This document shows positions 33,191-42,110 of a stretch of 64,000 nt of DNA, in pieces. The stretch covers positions 310,001-374,000 of the forward strand of contig NZ_VCRA01000005.1 of NCBI RefSeq assembly GCF_005938385.1. Direction: 5' to 3'. Numbering within the stretch: position 1 is the stretch's first letter; each line of letters starts with the position of its first letter. The DNA comes from Paenibacillus mesophilus (GTDB taxonomy: Bacteria > Bacillota > Bacilli > Paenibacillales > NBRC-103111). The translations under genes and the position numbers were made by a program. The notes beneath the pieces are model-generated. The model saw only the letters and a list, made by a program, of their open reading frames with translations, was not told the origin of the DNA and did no database searches.

Positions 33191-35698
33191 TCAAGCTCTG
33201 GGCTTCGCACGGTTCGTCGGTATGGCGGACAACGGATCGTCCGGCCAATAATGCTTCGGGTAACGCCCTTTCAAATCTTTTTTCACCTCGAAGTACGTTT
33301 CCCGCCAAAAGCTGGCCAAATCGCGCGTCACCTGGACCGGCCGCTGGGCCGGAGACAACAGGTGCATCGTGATCGGCACCCGGCCGCCGGCGATCGCGGG
33401 CGTCTCCGTCATCCCGAACAGCTCCTGCAGCCTGACGTACAGCGCCGGCGCGGACGGATCGCCGTAATCGACCGGAATGCGGGAGCCGCTCGGCACCGTT
33501 ATATGGGTCGGCGCTTCATCGTCCAAGCGTCTCTTCTGGTCCCAAGTCAGAGCCGACTCCAGCACGGACGCGAGATTCAGCTTCTGCAGATCGTTTCGGG
33601 AGCGCATGCCGTGAATATGCGGCGCCAGCCAATCCTCCAACGTACCGGACAAGGCCTCGTCCGATAAATCAGGCCAATCGGGCACGTAACGCCGCATAAA
33701 CAGGACGCGCTCCTGCATCCTCCTGGCGGCGTTCGTCCACGGCAAGATGCCGATTCCTTCCATGCCGATCCCGTGCAGCAGAGCTTGTACGGTCGCTTCG
33801 GCGTCCGTTTGCTGCAAAGGGCTGTCGCTTAAGACGATCGCACCGAGCCGCTTTCTTCTTCGGGCACGAACCGCTTGCGCAGAAGGCTCCCATTCCACAA
33901 TCGTTTCCTCGGATATCCGTTCCGCGCAGGCGTTTTCGAGCTCCTTCAACTCCAGCGGCGCGGCCAGCAATATACGGCTGTCCTGCCCGTGATCGTCCAA
34001 CTCCGCTGCTACCAGATAGGCTTCTCCCGACATAAACTGATTTTCCGCAAATGCCGCGCCTCGTCCGTTGCTCAGCAAGAAACGCCCGTCACCGCGCCCC
34101 TGGGCGATCCTGTCCGGATACGCCAGAGCCAGCAATTGTCCGCAAGCTTCGCTTGCGATCTTGCCGCCGCTTCGTATGCGGAGAGACCGTTTCCAGTTCT
34201 CCGCATCCGCCAGCACCCGCTTGAGTGCCGATTCTTCGAGCTGCCCATGCTGCATCCGCGTGCCGCCGGACGCCTGTATAATCGCGTCAAGCCGCCATCT
34301 CAGATCGGCTGCCGCAGGAGCCGGAACGGATGCACCTTTGCGAAAAATGTCCCGCTCGTTCAACAGCCCGGCCAACAAACAAGCGGTTTCGCCCAAGCCA
34401 AGCGGAATCGAGCGTATAACCATGTGCGCGAGCCGCGGATGAAGACCGATCTCCGCCATATGGCGGCCATGATCCGTAATCGCTCCGTTCGTATCCAATG
34501 CGTCGAACGAAGCCAGCAGCTCCCTCGCTTGCCGGTATGCCCCTGCAGGCGGCGCATCCAGCCATTGAAGCTCATGGGGGTCTGCCGTTCCCCATACCGC
34601 AAGCTCGAGCGCCAACGAAGCGAGATCCGCCTGTTTCAGCTCGGGGATTCCGTGCGCTTCGAATCGGGATTCCTCCTGCTGCGTCCATAGACGGTAGCAA
34701 ACACCGGGACCGAGACGTCCCGCTCTCCCTCTGCGCTGATCCGCGGAAGCAATCGAAACGCGCACCGTCTCGAGACGGGACATTCCCGTATTCGGCGAAA
34801 ACTTCGGCACCCGCATCCAACCGCTGTCCACGACGACCCGAGTGCCTTGTATCGTCAAGCTCGTTTCCGCGATCGAAGTGGCCAGCACAACTTTTCTTGT
34901 CCCCGCAATCGCAGGGGCTATCGCCCGGTCCTGCGCGTCCTGAGGCAAATTGCCGTGAAGCGGCAAAACCTGGACCGAATCGTCCGTCAGTTGTCCGGCA
35001 AGGAGCGATGCCGTCCTTCTAATTTCTCCCGCCCCCGGCAAAAAAACGAGTAGGTCTCCCGTTTCTTCAGCCAATGCACGCATGACCGCGCGTGCCGTAT
35101 TTTGTTCCATACCGCCTTCAGGCCTACGGTCCGAATAGCGGGTTTGCACCGGATAATTGCGCCCTTCGCTTCGTATGATCCGGGCGTCTCCGAGCATGTC
35201 CGCTACCGGCGATGCATCCATTGTGGCGGACATGACGACGATTCGCATATCATCCCGGAACAAGGCGCGGGATTGCAGGCAGAGCGCAAGTCCGATATCC
35301 GCGTGCAAATTCCGTTCGTGGAATTCGTCGAAAATGACGAGACCGACACCATCCAGAGCAGGGTCGGATTGCAGCATTCGTGTCAGGACACCCTCGGTTA
35401 TTACTTCAATCCGGGTAGCGGGACCTACCCGTGAATCCATTCTTACCCGGTAGCCGACCGTACGGCCGACTTCCTCGCCGATCGAAGCGGCCATATAAGC
35501 GGCTGCGGAACGTGCCGCAAGCCGTCTCGGTTCCAGCATAACGATCCGTCCCCCGGCAAGCCAAGGCGAATCCAGAAGCGCGAGCGGCACGCGGGTCGTT
35601 TTACCTGCTCCCGGCTCGGCAATAAGCACCGCGCTCCGGTGATCGTGCAGCTGCTTCTTCAATTCCGGAAGTACGGAATCGATCGGAAGTGCGGTCAA
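33191..35698 (-). CDS. hrpB: HrpB-type ATP-dependent RNA helicase
   Basis: An 835-residue DEAH/RHA-family helicase. Walker A is EPGAGKTTRVP, the DEAH-like box is FDEFHERN (DEFH), motif III is MSATMD and motif VI is QRRGRAGRLGPGVCYRLW. The HrpB-specific C-terminal domain ends with LLSPAQRPVQVTRDLASFW and YEVKKDLKGRYPKHYWPDDP-like residues. It starts with TTG; GGGAG lies 7 bases upstream. HrpB is common in proteobacteria but present in some Bacillota. Its role in RNA metabolism is poorly defined. It ends 8 bases from the convergent YiiX-like gene. Confidence 0.92.
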   Translation of the reverse strand: MTALPIDSVLPELKKQLHDHRSAVLIAEPGAGKTTRVPLALLDSPWLAGGRIVMLEPRRLAARSAAAYMAASIGEEVGRTVGYRVRMDSRVGPATRIEVITEGVLTRMLQSDPALDGVGLVIFDEFHERNLHADIGLALCLQSRALFRDDMRIVVMSATMDASPVADMLGDARIIRSEGRNYPVQTRYSDRRPEGGMEQNTARAVMRALAEETGDLLVFLPGAGEIRRTASLLAGQLTDDSVQVLPLHGNLPQDAQDRAIAPAIAGTRKVVLATSIAETSLTIQGTRVVVDSGWMRVPKFSPNTGMSRLETVRVSIASADQRRGRAGRLGPGVCYRLWTQQEESRFEAHGIPELKQADLASLALELAVWGTADPHELQWLDAPPAGAYRQARELLASFDALDTNGAITDHGRHMAEIGLHPRLAHMVIRSIPLGLGETACLLAGLLNERDIFRKGASVPAPAAADLRWRLDAIIQASGGTRMQHGQLEESALKRVLADAENWKRSLRIRSGGKIASEACGQLLALAYPDRIAQGRGDGRFLLSNGRGAAFAENQFMSGEAYLVAAELDDHGQDSRILLAAPLELKELENACAERISEETIVEWEPSAQAVRARRRKRLGAIVLSDSPLQQTDAEATVQALLHGIGMEGIGILPWTNAARRMQERVLFMRRYVPDWPDLSDEALSGTLEDWLAPHIHGMRSRNDLQKLNLASVLESALTWDQKRRLDDEAPTHITVPSGSRIPVDYGDPSAPALYVRLQELFGMTETPAIAGGRVPITMHLLSPAQRPVQVTRDLASFWRETYFEVKKDLKGRYPKHYWPDDPLSAIPTNRAKPRA

Positions 35699-35849
35699 AT
35701 CGTCTCTCCCCCATATCGCATTCTGGTCGGCGTCCGGCCGATCTTAAACAAATCAAGTATACAAAAGCGGATCCGGTCGCTTCAAGCGTTCACGGGACAT
35801 GCCCGTATATTGTATAATGGATGCATCCCGAAGAAAGGGAAAGATCCCG

Positions 35850-36314
35850 ATGACTCCCGATAACAAACGCAACTTTTACCGCTTAACGCTGACGGCCCCG
35901 TTGTCAGGCACTTTAAAAATAATCGGCTTGAACGAGAAGAAGCTGGACTCGAACATTGCGATCGTTCTTATTCACGATCTTGGGGCGGGCGGGATGCGCA
36001 TTCACGCCAAGCATAGCTTCCCTGTCACGCCGAGCCTGCTGCTGGAGTTCCGGTTCACTCTTTTTCATACGGAGCATAAATGTTTGGGTACGATCGCGAG
36101 AAAATCGGCCCATTCCGATACAGTATACGAATACGGCATCGTGTTTTCCCTGGACGAGAACGAGCGTCAAGCGCTATTGCAAAGCATCAATATGCTGAAC
36201 GTCAAGCTGCGCCATACTCCCCGATTGGCGAGCTGCAGCTTTGCTACCGACGAGGAAAGGGATGCATTCTACTCTCTATCTCCGTCCGACAATGCCCCCG
36301 TCCTAAAATCCTAG
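35850..36314 (+). CDS. PilZ-domain protein, probable c-di-GMP effector
   Basis: About 154 residues. The N-terminal RNFYR corresponds to the RxxxR part of the PilZ c-di-GMP site, and DLGAGGMRIHA to the (D/N)xSxxG part, with Ala in place of Ser. The beta barrel spans about 5-110. The C-terminal tail is Ser/Thr-rich. It likely senses c-di-GMP to adjust motility or surface behaviour, though the altered second motif could weaken binding. A -10 TATAAT upstream near 35813 suggests its own promoter. The ATG at 35850 is preferred to an ATG at 35799. Confidence 0.78.
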   Translation: MTPDNKRNFYRLTLTAPLSGTLKIIGLNEKKLDSNIAIVLIHDLGAGGMRIHAKHSFPVTPSLLLEFRFTLFHTEHKCLGTIARKSAHSDTVYEYGIVFSLDENERQALLQSINMLNVKLRHTPRLASCSFATDEERDAFYSLSPSDNAPVLKS

Positions 36315-36496
36315 TGTATGCGTGTTGCAGACATGCGGCCTTTACCGGCCGTTTTTGATGCGCATTTAGTTAATGCCATTAACTAAATATATTCATCCCA
36401 ATCGAACAACCGCGCTCCCTCTCCCCCGCTCCGTTCATAATTTTGCCTGAATATGGGCATCCCAACATTATACAACTAACGAATGGAGCATCGGCG

Positions 36497-36799
36497 ATGA
36501 ACGATTTATTCCAAAAAGCGTTGTCATTCGGTATCGGAATTACGGTTGCAAGCAAAGAAAAAATCGAACAGGCCGTCGACGAGCTTGTTAAAAAAGGCCA
36601 ACTGGCGCCATCGGAATCGAAAGAAATGGTCGATCGCCTCATTGAAAAAGGCGAAGAACAAAAAGAAGACATCAAACGGCTCGTGCGGGAAAATATGCAA
36701 AAGCTTTTCACCGAGCTTCACGTGGCGACGAAAGAAGATATCGGACGGCTGGAGCGGCGTCTGGAGCAGCTGGAAGCGGTCCATACGCAGAGCGACTAA
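36497..36799 (+). CDS. Phasin-like helical protein encoded with a UbiB-family kinase
   Basis: A 100-residue, strongly helical, charged protein. It begins MNDLFQKALSFGIGITVASK, then KEKIEQAVDELVKKGQLAPS and coiled-coil segments that end in RLERRLEQLEAV. It resembles the short phasin family/PhaR-like proteins often found just upstream of AarF/UbiB kinases in Bacillota. It may tether the kinase or associate with lipid surfaces. It is followed after 22 bases by the UbiB gene. GGAG lies 9 bases before the ATG. Confidence 0.78.
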   Translation: MNDLFQKALSFGIGITVASKEKIEQAVDELVKKGQLAPSESKEMVDRLIEKGEEQKEDIKRLVRENMQKLFTELHVATKEDIGRLERRLEQLEAVHTQSD

Positions 36800-36821
36800 T
36801 CGATGAAGGGGGATTGCCAGC

Positions 36822-38492
36822 GTGATCGGTCGACGGATTCGCCATATCAATCGGTACAGAGACATTGCGCTTGCTCTTACCCGCCACGGCTTCGGGTTTG
36901 TCGTCGAAGAAATGGACATCTTTCACCTGCTCTCCCTCCCCGAGCGAATGGGCTGGAAGGCGGCCAAAACGGACCGGAAAACGGTAGGAGAGCGTATCCG
37001 GCACGTTATCGAGGATTTGGGGCCGACTTTCATCAAGCTGGGTCAAATCGCAAGCACACGGTCCGATCTAATCCCTCCTGCGATTCTGATGGAGCTTGAG
37101 AAGCTCCAGGACAACGTGATCCCGATAACCTTCCCCGAGGTTAGTCAAATTGCCGAAGCCGAGCTCGGCTTCGAGCTGAAGCAGGCGTTCACTTCCTTCG
37201 AAGCGGTACCAGTCGCCGCTGCCTCGATCGGTCAAGTTCATATCGGCACTCTTCATACCGGCGAACGGGTCGCGATCAAAATTCAGCGTCCCGGAATCGG
37301 AGAGACGATCCGTACCGATTTGTCGATTCTGCAAAATTTGGCCGTACTGGCCGAAGCGCGCTTCGAATGGGCCAAACGGTTTCAGCTCCGGAACATGATC
37401 GACAACTTCGGCAAATCGCTGCTGGAAGAGCTCGACTATACGATAGAAGCCAAAAATTCGGAAACGTTGTACAACCAGTTCCGGCATGATGCACGTATCC
37501 GTATTCCTCGAATATACGGAGCTTATTGCTCGAAAAAAATGATGACGATGGAGTTTCTGGAAGGAACCAAGTTGAACCAGCCCGAGCAGCTGCGTGCCAA
37601 TGGCTACGACCCCAGGAGCATCGCGGAACGTTTGATGCAGGCCGTGCTTCATCAGATTTTCATAGAAGGCTTCTTTCACGCAGACCCTCATCCGGGCAAT
37701 CTGATGGTGCTTCCGGGCGAAGTGATCGCCTTCCTCGACTTCGGCCTGATCGGCAGACTTACGCCGGACATGAAGCAGCATTTCGCCGCATTGATCATCG
37801 CACTGATGCGCCAGAGCACGCCGGGAGTCATCAAAGCGATCCTTCGCATGGGACTTGTTACCAAAGAAGTGAACATGCAAACCCTTCGTCGGGATGTCGA
37901 TCGGCTGCGGGATAAATATGTCGGGATTCCGTTAAGCGACATCCGTCTCGGCGAGGCGGTCAACGATTTGTTCGATGTGGCATACCGTCACCAGATCCGC
38001 ATTCCGACCGACTTTATTCTGGTAGGCAAAACGCTCGTTACGATTGAAGGCCTGATCCAGCAGCTCGACCCCGGTATCAGCATTCTCCGGATTGCGGAGC
38101 CGTTCGGAAGAAGGCTGCTGCTCGAGCAGCTGCGCCCGGGAAAAATATCCGCCTGGTTCAAGGAGGAATTGGCCGAATATGGCGATCTGCTGCTTCATCT
38201 GCCGAGGCATTTGACCGAAATATTGGCGCTGTTCAAAAGAGGCCGCATCGAATTTGCCGTACCCGAGTTCGACAAATTCCTTCGGAAGCTGGACCGGATC
38301 ATTAACCGGATTTCATTCAGCATCGTGCTGCTTTCGTTCAGCATCATCATGACCGGGCTTATTATCGGCTCGTCGTTAAACAGGCAGGCCAGCATGCTGT
38401 GGAACATTCCGGCGCTCGAGATCGGGTTTATTATCGCGATTTTTCTCGTCGTCTGGCTTATTCATTCCATCTTCAAGTCGGGACGGTTCTGA
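36822..38492 (+). CDS. UbiB/AarF (ABC1)-family atypical kinase
   Basis: A 556-residue protein. The KxGQ motif (FIKLGQIASTRSD), the Ala-rich nucleotide loop (AAASIGQVHIG), VAIKIQRPG, FHADPHPGNLMV and DFGLIGRL mark the UbiB protein-kinase-like fold. Two C-terminal transmembrane helices span about 490-550, so the kinase domain is membrane-anchored. Homologues support ubiquinone or menaquinone/isoprenoid homeostasis through ATPase activity. The GTG start at 36822 has AAGGGGG about 10 bases upstream. It forms an operon with the phasin-like gene. Confidence 0.9.
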   Translation: MIGRRIRHINRYRDIALALTRHGFGFVVEEMDIFHLLSLPERMGWKAAKTDRKTVGERIRHVIEDLGPTFIKLGQIASTRSDLIPPAILMELEKLQDNVIPITFPEVSQIAEAELGFELKQAFTSFEAVPVAAASIGQVHIGTLHTGERVAIKIQRPGIGETIRTDLSILQNLAVLAEARFEWAKRFQLRNMIDNFGKSLLEELDYTIEAKNSETLYNQFRHDARIRIPRIYGAYCSKKMMTMEFLEGTKLNQPEQLRANGYDPRSIAERLMQAVLHQIFIEGFFHADPHPGNLMVLPGEVIAFLDFGLIGRLTPDMKQHFAALIIALMRQSTPGVIKAILRMGLVTKEVNMQTLRRDVDRLRDKYVGIPLSDIRLGEAVNDLFDVAYRHQIRIPTDFILVGKTLVTIEGLIQQLDPGISILRIAEPFGRRLLLEQLRPGKISAWFKEELAEYGDLLLHLPRHLTEILALFKRGRIEFAVPEFDKFLRKLDRIINRISFSIVLLSFSIIMTGLIIGSSLNRQASMLWNIPALEIGFIIAIFLVVWLIHSIFKSGRF

Positions 38493-38518
38493 ACGAGCGA
38501 TCGTGCGCACTAACACGC

Positions 38519-38544
38519 AAAAAGACCGTCAACGACGGCCTTTT
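38519..38544 (+). terminator. Intrinsic terminator after the UbiB gene
   Basis: AAAG-CCGTC / GACGG-CTTTT form a short stem with a 3-base loop and a T-run. Confidence 0.6.
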
Positions 38545-38606
38545 GTATGAATTAACCCCATAAATAATTGATGACGATAAGTAAATCCGATCCGCAGCGA
38601 CGATGG

Positions 38607-38924
38607 TTACAGCAGCACTTTCATAAATTGGTCGGGAGTAACTCCCGGCTCCATCGCAAACGAGACGTGGACCGACCTTCCGTCGGGGTGCTCGAAATAT
38701 TGATTGGACAACCGGAACCCTCGCTGCTGTGCGGTCCTGTACAATTTCGGGAACGATTGTGCGGCCGCAATCGCCAGATCCTTGAACGGATACGCGTGCA
38801 GCACGATCGGCTCGGACTCGGAATATACGTTAATAATGACATGGTAGCGGCGTGCCGCGGTTTCCTCCACATATAGCTCGTATTGGTGGTCAAAAGCGTG
38901 AAATACGTTTCCCATCGCCGTCAT
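38607..38924 (-). CDS. Conserved-looking hypothetical protein
   Basis: A 105-residue, mostly beta protein with no recognised domain. It contains FDHQYELYVEETAARRYHVI, IVLHAYPFKDLAIAAAQSFP, YFEHPDGRSVHVSF and a closing PGVTPDQFMKVLL. It has no signal peptide or membrane segment. AAAGG lies close to the ATG at 38924; a second ATG four codons later is possible. It lies 46 bases downstream of the NUDIX gene on the same strand, so the two may be cotranscribed. Confidence 0.6.
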   Translation of the reverse strand: MTAMGNVFHAFDHQYELYVEETAARRYHVIINVYSESEPIVLHAYPFKDLAIAAAQSFPKLYRTAQQRGFRLSNQYFEHPDGRSVHVSFAMEPGVTPDQFMKVLL

Positions 38925-38970
38925 TCATCCTTTCTATATGTACAATAGAAAAGTTCGACGCCGATCCCCT

Positions 38971-39468
38971 TTACTCCTTCCCCTCCAAGCCGCGATGACG
39001 CAAATAATACATCAGCCGGGCCCGGTCGACGTTGGAAAACTGCAGAGGGTCGCGCTCCATCATCCGCCTGATTTCGGCAACGGGTACCCACGCGGCGCCC
39101 TTCGCTTCGTCTCCGCTCGCAAGCAGCTCTCCTTCCGTTCTGCACAGAAAATACAGTCCGATCGAATCGAAGGGTCCATGTATCGTTTGATAAGCGCAAA
39201 ACGGCTGAACGCACTCGACAGCGAATTGTGGACTGATGCTCTCCGTGTCGATCCGGTTCGATTCGCCCAGCACCTCCGTAACCGTTAATCCCGTCTCCTC
39301 CATGACCTCGCGCCGCAAGGCGTCCAAGACCGGTTCATACAGCTCCATCCGGCCTCCGGGCAGCTCCAACGTTTTCGGCTCATTCGGTTTGTTGCGGGTT
39401 TGGAGCACAAGCTCCGTCTGTCCGTCATTCTCTCTCTCCAGAAACGCTCTGGCATTCATAATAAACAT
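38971..39468 (-). CDS. NUDIX hydrolase
   Basis: About 165 residues with a complete Nudix box, GGRMELYEPVLDALRREV followed by MEETGL, which binds Mg2+ and hydrolyses a nucleoside diphosphate linked to another group. ELPGG precedes the box as in MutT/ADP-ribose-type enzymes. Start assignment is uncertain: the ATG at 39468 has AAAGG 12 bases away, and an ATG at 39498 lacks a ribosome site. The substrate cannot be assigned. Confidence 0.8.
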   Translation of the reverse strand: MFIMNARAFLERENDGQTELVLQTRNKPNEPKTLELPGGRMELYEPVLDALRREVMEETGLTVTEVLGESNRIDTESISPQFAVECVQPFCAYQTIHGPFDSIGLYFLCRTEGELLASGDEAKGAAWVPVAEIRRMMERDPLQFSNVDRARLMYYLRHRGLEGKE

Positions 39469-39582
39469 TGCGGCACCAGCCTTTCGCTTTACTCTCATTC
39501 TAGGGTATTTTCATCCGGATGAGAAGCGAAGGCTCTGCAACGTGACAATCGAGCGGGAATAGACAGACAAGGAAGTTGCCTA

Positions 39583-39765
39583 TTATTGCTGAGCGATGGC
39601 GCTGACGTCCCTCATCACCGCAGCTTCATATTCTTCGGACTCCCGGTCGCTCAGAAAGTAAGCGGTCCGGTAAACCCGGCTTATCGTTCCATTGTATATT
39701 TCCTCAAAGCAGCTCGCGTCTCCCGCGACGAATCGTCTTACATATTCAATTAACTCCTCCTCCAT
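39583..39765 (-). CDS. Short protein resembling the start of an ECF sigma factor region 2
   Basis: A 60-residue ORF with GGGAG upstream. Residues 1-43 (EELIEYVRRFVAGDASCFEE, RVYRTAYFLSDRES) look like the first helices of sigma-70 region 2 in ECF factors. The DNA-melting and promoter-recognition helices and all of region 4 are missing. The frame ends in two consecutive stops (TAATAG). It may be a truncated sigma gene, or a small protein that binds core RNA polymerase or an anti-sigma factor. Confidence 0.5.
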   Translation of the reverse strand: MEEELIEYVRRFVAGDASCFEEIYNGTISRVYRTAYFLSDRESEEYEAAVMRDVSAIAQQ

Positions 39766-39909
39766 AGACTCCCACTTTCTTGACCTGATATAGGTTATTG
39801 GTTCTTACGCGCCGAATCGTTCGATAATAAATAGGGCCATCCCCTGCAAATCGTTTGCATGGAGAAAGCCCCGTTATGAGAGATTGCAAAATTGTATCTA
39901 TGTAGATGG

Positions 39910-40397
39910 CTAAGCCTCCGAGCGCTTCTCCCGCTCGACAAGCTCGCCAAGCGAATATGGAAACAGCGGCTTGCTGAGCTCCAAAATCGCTTTCGCATAC
40001 AACTGTATTTCCTGCTGGGCGTCATGCTCGAGACGCTGATTCAGGAAATGGCATACCGCTTGCAGCGAAGATGTCCAGTACCAGCGGACATACATGCCAT
40101 AAGCCGGCAAAAACAGCCTCGCCTGCTCCGCGCATACCCCGTCCGCCAGTGCCGCTTCATACTTCGTCATGCCGGCCTCGATGTAGCCCATCAGCTCGTC
40201 GGTATGCTTCCGGCCGATTTCCCATTCCAGCAGTTCGCCGCTCCCCTGCTTGGAGTTCTCCGGCTTGCTCCTCCATTGATCGGGTGAAGGCACATAAAAG
40301 GCCGGTTCCTCCGTGATGTAGCGGCGGCTGGATTCGTTCCACGCCTCCAGACTGTCTCCGGTCGCCTCGAGCTGGGCGGAGCCAATAACGTATTTCC
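39910..40397 (-). CDS. thyX: thyX exon 2: C-terminal part of FAD-dependent thymidylate synthase
   Basis: This exon encodes about 162 residues beginning with the second half of the split Trp codon, then KYVIGSAQLE, WNESSRRYITEEPAFYVPSP and QWRSKPENSKQGSG, and ending in SLGELVEREKR. The ESSRRY block is the ThyX signature that positions dUMP. The region has no start codon or ribosome site of its own at the exon edge, and an internal ATG-like start gives only a fragment without the signature. Joined to exon 1 it makes a 240-residue ThyX, which methylates dUMP using methylenetetrahydrofolate and NADPH through FAD. Confidence 0.88.
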
Positions 40398-40670
40398 CTC
40401 TTGTGTTGCGGCTATCCCGGTTCCGGAAAGCCTCTTATGGTTTCCCATAAGGACAGACTATATCATCATCCACGCGGGATGCCGTGCGCTTCGAGCTCCC
40501 TTGAGCTCTACTCCCTAACGGGATAGTCGTTGCACCTTCCCTACCGGCAGTCGAAACCGCATCTATAGGGCTTGGCTCAGGATTATCTTAGCCTTTTGGT
40601 GGCCTTAGACGTTCCCTGAATTCACACGGTTCCAAACGATTATCGCTAACCGTTGGGGCTAATTAAGTTC
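40398..40670 (-). ncRNA. Group I self-splicing intron in thyX (ORF-less, 273 nt)
   Basis: Read on the minus strand, the insert has group I hallmarks. P7 forms from GACTAT in GGTGCAACGACTATCCC (R element) and ATAGTC in GATGATATAGTC (S element). P4 forms from TCAGG and CCTGA (in AATCCTGAGCC, Q element). A P5 stem, P6a (CCCTA/TAGGG), P8 (GAGCTC arms), P2 (ACGGTT/AACCGT) and a P9 hairpin CTTATGG-GAAA-CCATAAG are visible. The upstream exon ends in T and the intron ends in G, as required. The spliced frame reads R-Q-W-W-K-Y-V-I-G. Without splicing the first intron codon is TGA. P1 and P3 pairing was not resolved by eye. No homing endonuclease ORF is present. Confidence 0.9.
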
Positions 40671-40905
40671 ACCATTGGCGCGCAACCATAAGCGGCGCAT
40701 AAATCTCGAACTGAAGCATAACATGACGAAACGGAGATGTGTGCCCCTCCCGGGCGAGGAACTTGATCAACTTGATGTCTTTGTCCGACAACTCTTTGGA
40801 TTCCTTCGCATACGAGACTCTGGCGGCGTTCACAACCGTCAAATCCGATCCCATATGATTGACAAGCCTGACATAGCCTTTATCCAACACGTTCAGCATG
40901 GACAA
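40671..40905 (-). CDS. thyX: thyX exon 1: N-terminal part of FAD-dependent thymidylate synthase
   Basis: This exon encodes 78 residues plus one base of the next codon. It includes VVNAARVSYAKESKELSDKD, REGHTSPFRHVMLQFEI and APLMVARQW, the flavin and folate-binding half of ThyX. It starts with TTG at 40905, with AAGGAG 8 bases upstream. The last base before the intron is T, which with GG of exon 2 makes a second Trp codon. An unspliced message would end here at TGA. ThyX replaces ThyA in organisms lacking it; no thyA is in the window. Confidence 0.88.
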
Positions 40906-41012
40906 TCCGATCTCTCCTTAGCAATTCATATAAGGTGCCTATGATATTTAGTTGCAACACCATTTTTCCACGAACGACCGCTGAATTCCTGCTCGATGCC
41001 GAACATTTCCGG

Positions 41013-41060
41013 GCGAAAAGAAAGAGGCATGCTCGCCGGCGTTCCGGAAGCTGCCTCTTC
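41013..41060 (-). terminator. Intrinsic terminator downstream of the isomerase gene
   Basis: The minus-strand stem AAGAGGCA / TGCCTCTT is followed by TCTTTTC. It separates the isomerase gene from thyX. Confidence 0.7.
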
Positions 41061-41070
41061 GCAAGTGCTC

Positions 41071-41946
41071 TTACTTGTAACGATTAATGAAATCGACCGC
41101 TTTGCGGATGTCGATCTCCGGCTGGTCGCCGACTTCCCGTTCGATCGTCAAGTAGCCTTTGTAGCCGATATCGACGAGCGCCTGGAAGTAAGCGTCAAAG
41201 TCCACTTTCCCTTCGCCGAGCGGCACTTCTTTGAACACTTCGCCCGAACGTACCATTTCGGCGATTTTGCCGTGATCCATCGGCTCGTAGCCAAGTGCGC
41301 CATATATTTCCCGAGGGTCCACTTCCTTGTAGCGGATACCATCCTTCACATGCGTATGGACGATATAGTCCTTCAAGGTATGTACGCCTTGGACCGGATC
41401 GTCGCCGGTTACCATAACCATATTGGCCGGGTCGAAGTTGACAGATACGCCTTTGCTCGACAGCGTGTCGAGGAAGCTTTTCAGATGCGCGGACGTCTCA
41501 GGACCGGTTTCGATCGCGAAAAAACCTTCCATGCTGCTGGCGTATTGGCTCAGCTCCTCGCAAGCTTTCTGCATCGTTTCGAATACTTCGTTATTCTTGT
41601 CGTGCGGGACAATGCCGATGTGGGTCGTAACGATGTTGGTGCCCAAATCTTTGGCCAAGTCTAGAATTCGCTTGGACTTTTCCACTTTCGCCGCATTGGC
41701 CGATTTATCCTGGAAGCCGTGACCGCCCAAGTCGCCGCACAGCGCGGAAATTTCCAAGCCAAGCGATTCGATATAAGCTTTCAGCTCGCGGCGTGCTGCC
41801 GGAGACAAATTCTCGGGATCCATTTCGCCTTTAACCGCATAAATTTGAACGCCTTGTGCGCCTACTTCCTTCGCCTTCTTCAGCCCTTCGCGAACACCAA
41901 TGCCGAAGCTGTCCACGATAACGCCGATTTTGTTATCCAGTTTCAA
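41071..41946 (-). CDS. Sugar phosphate isomerase/epimerase (AP endonuclease 2 TIM-barrel family)
   Basis: A 291-residue TIM barrel of the IolE/IolI/xylose isomerase-like group. Metal-binding blocks are visible in order: VTTHIG, GFFAIETGPE, VNFDPANMVMVTGDD, VHTHVKDG and a final LTIEREVG. The ligands are the Glu, Asp, His and Glu of these blocks. TTG at 41946 is chosen because GAGGGAGAG lies 8-9 bases upstream; the frame extends further without a better site. It runs the same way as the DegT-type aminotransferase gene upstream, suggesting joint sugar metabolism. The substrate is unknown. Confidence 0.82.
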   Translation of the reverse strand: MKLDNKIGVIVDSFGIGVREGLKKAKEVGAQGVQIYAVKGEMDPENLSPAARRELKAYIESLGLEISALCGDLGGHGFQDKSANAAKVEKSKRILDLAKDLGTNIVTTHIGIVPHDKNNEVFETMQKACEELSQYASSMEGFFAIETGPETSAHLKSFLDTLSSKGVSVNFDPANMVMVTGDDPVQGVHTLKDYIVHTHVKDGIRYKEVDPREIYGALGYEPMDHGKIAEMVRSGEVFKEVPLGEGKVDFDAYFQALVDIGYKGYLTIEREVGDQPEIDIRKAVDFINRYK

Positions 41947-42110
41947 ACGAAATCTCTCCCTCATCTTATATTTTGCCGCCGAAACGGGTTCCGGTGTTTC
42001 CTTGCGGCAAAAGCCTCCACAATCTTCGCAGATGTAGAACCTAATCTCCATTGTACTAGATTTGCCATGGAGAATACCAGCCCTTCCTGCAACGATCCAC
42101 AGCGTAGAGG

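Noticed and set aside
40191..40448. A minus-strand frame running from the thyX intron into exon 2
   Set aside because: It is out of frame with ThyX, begins within the intron and has no ribosome site. It is not an intron-encoded protein.
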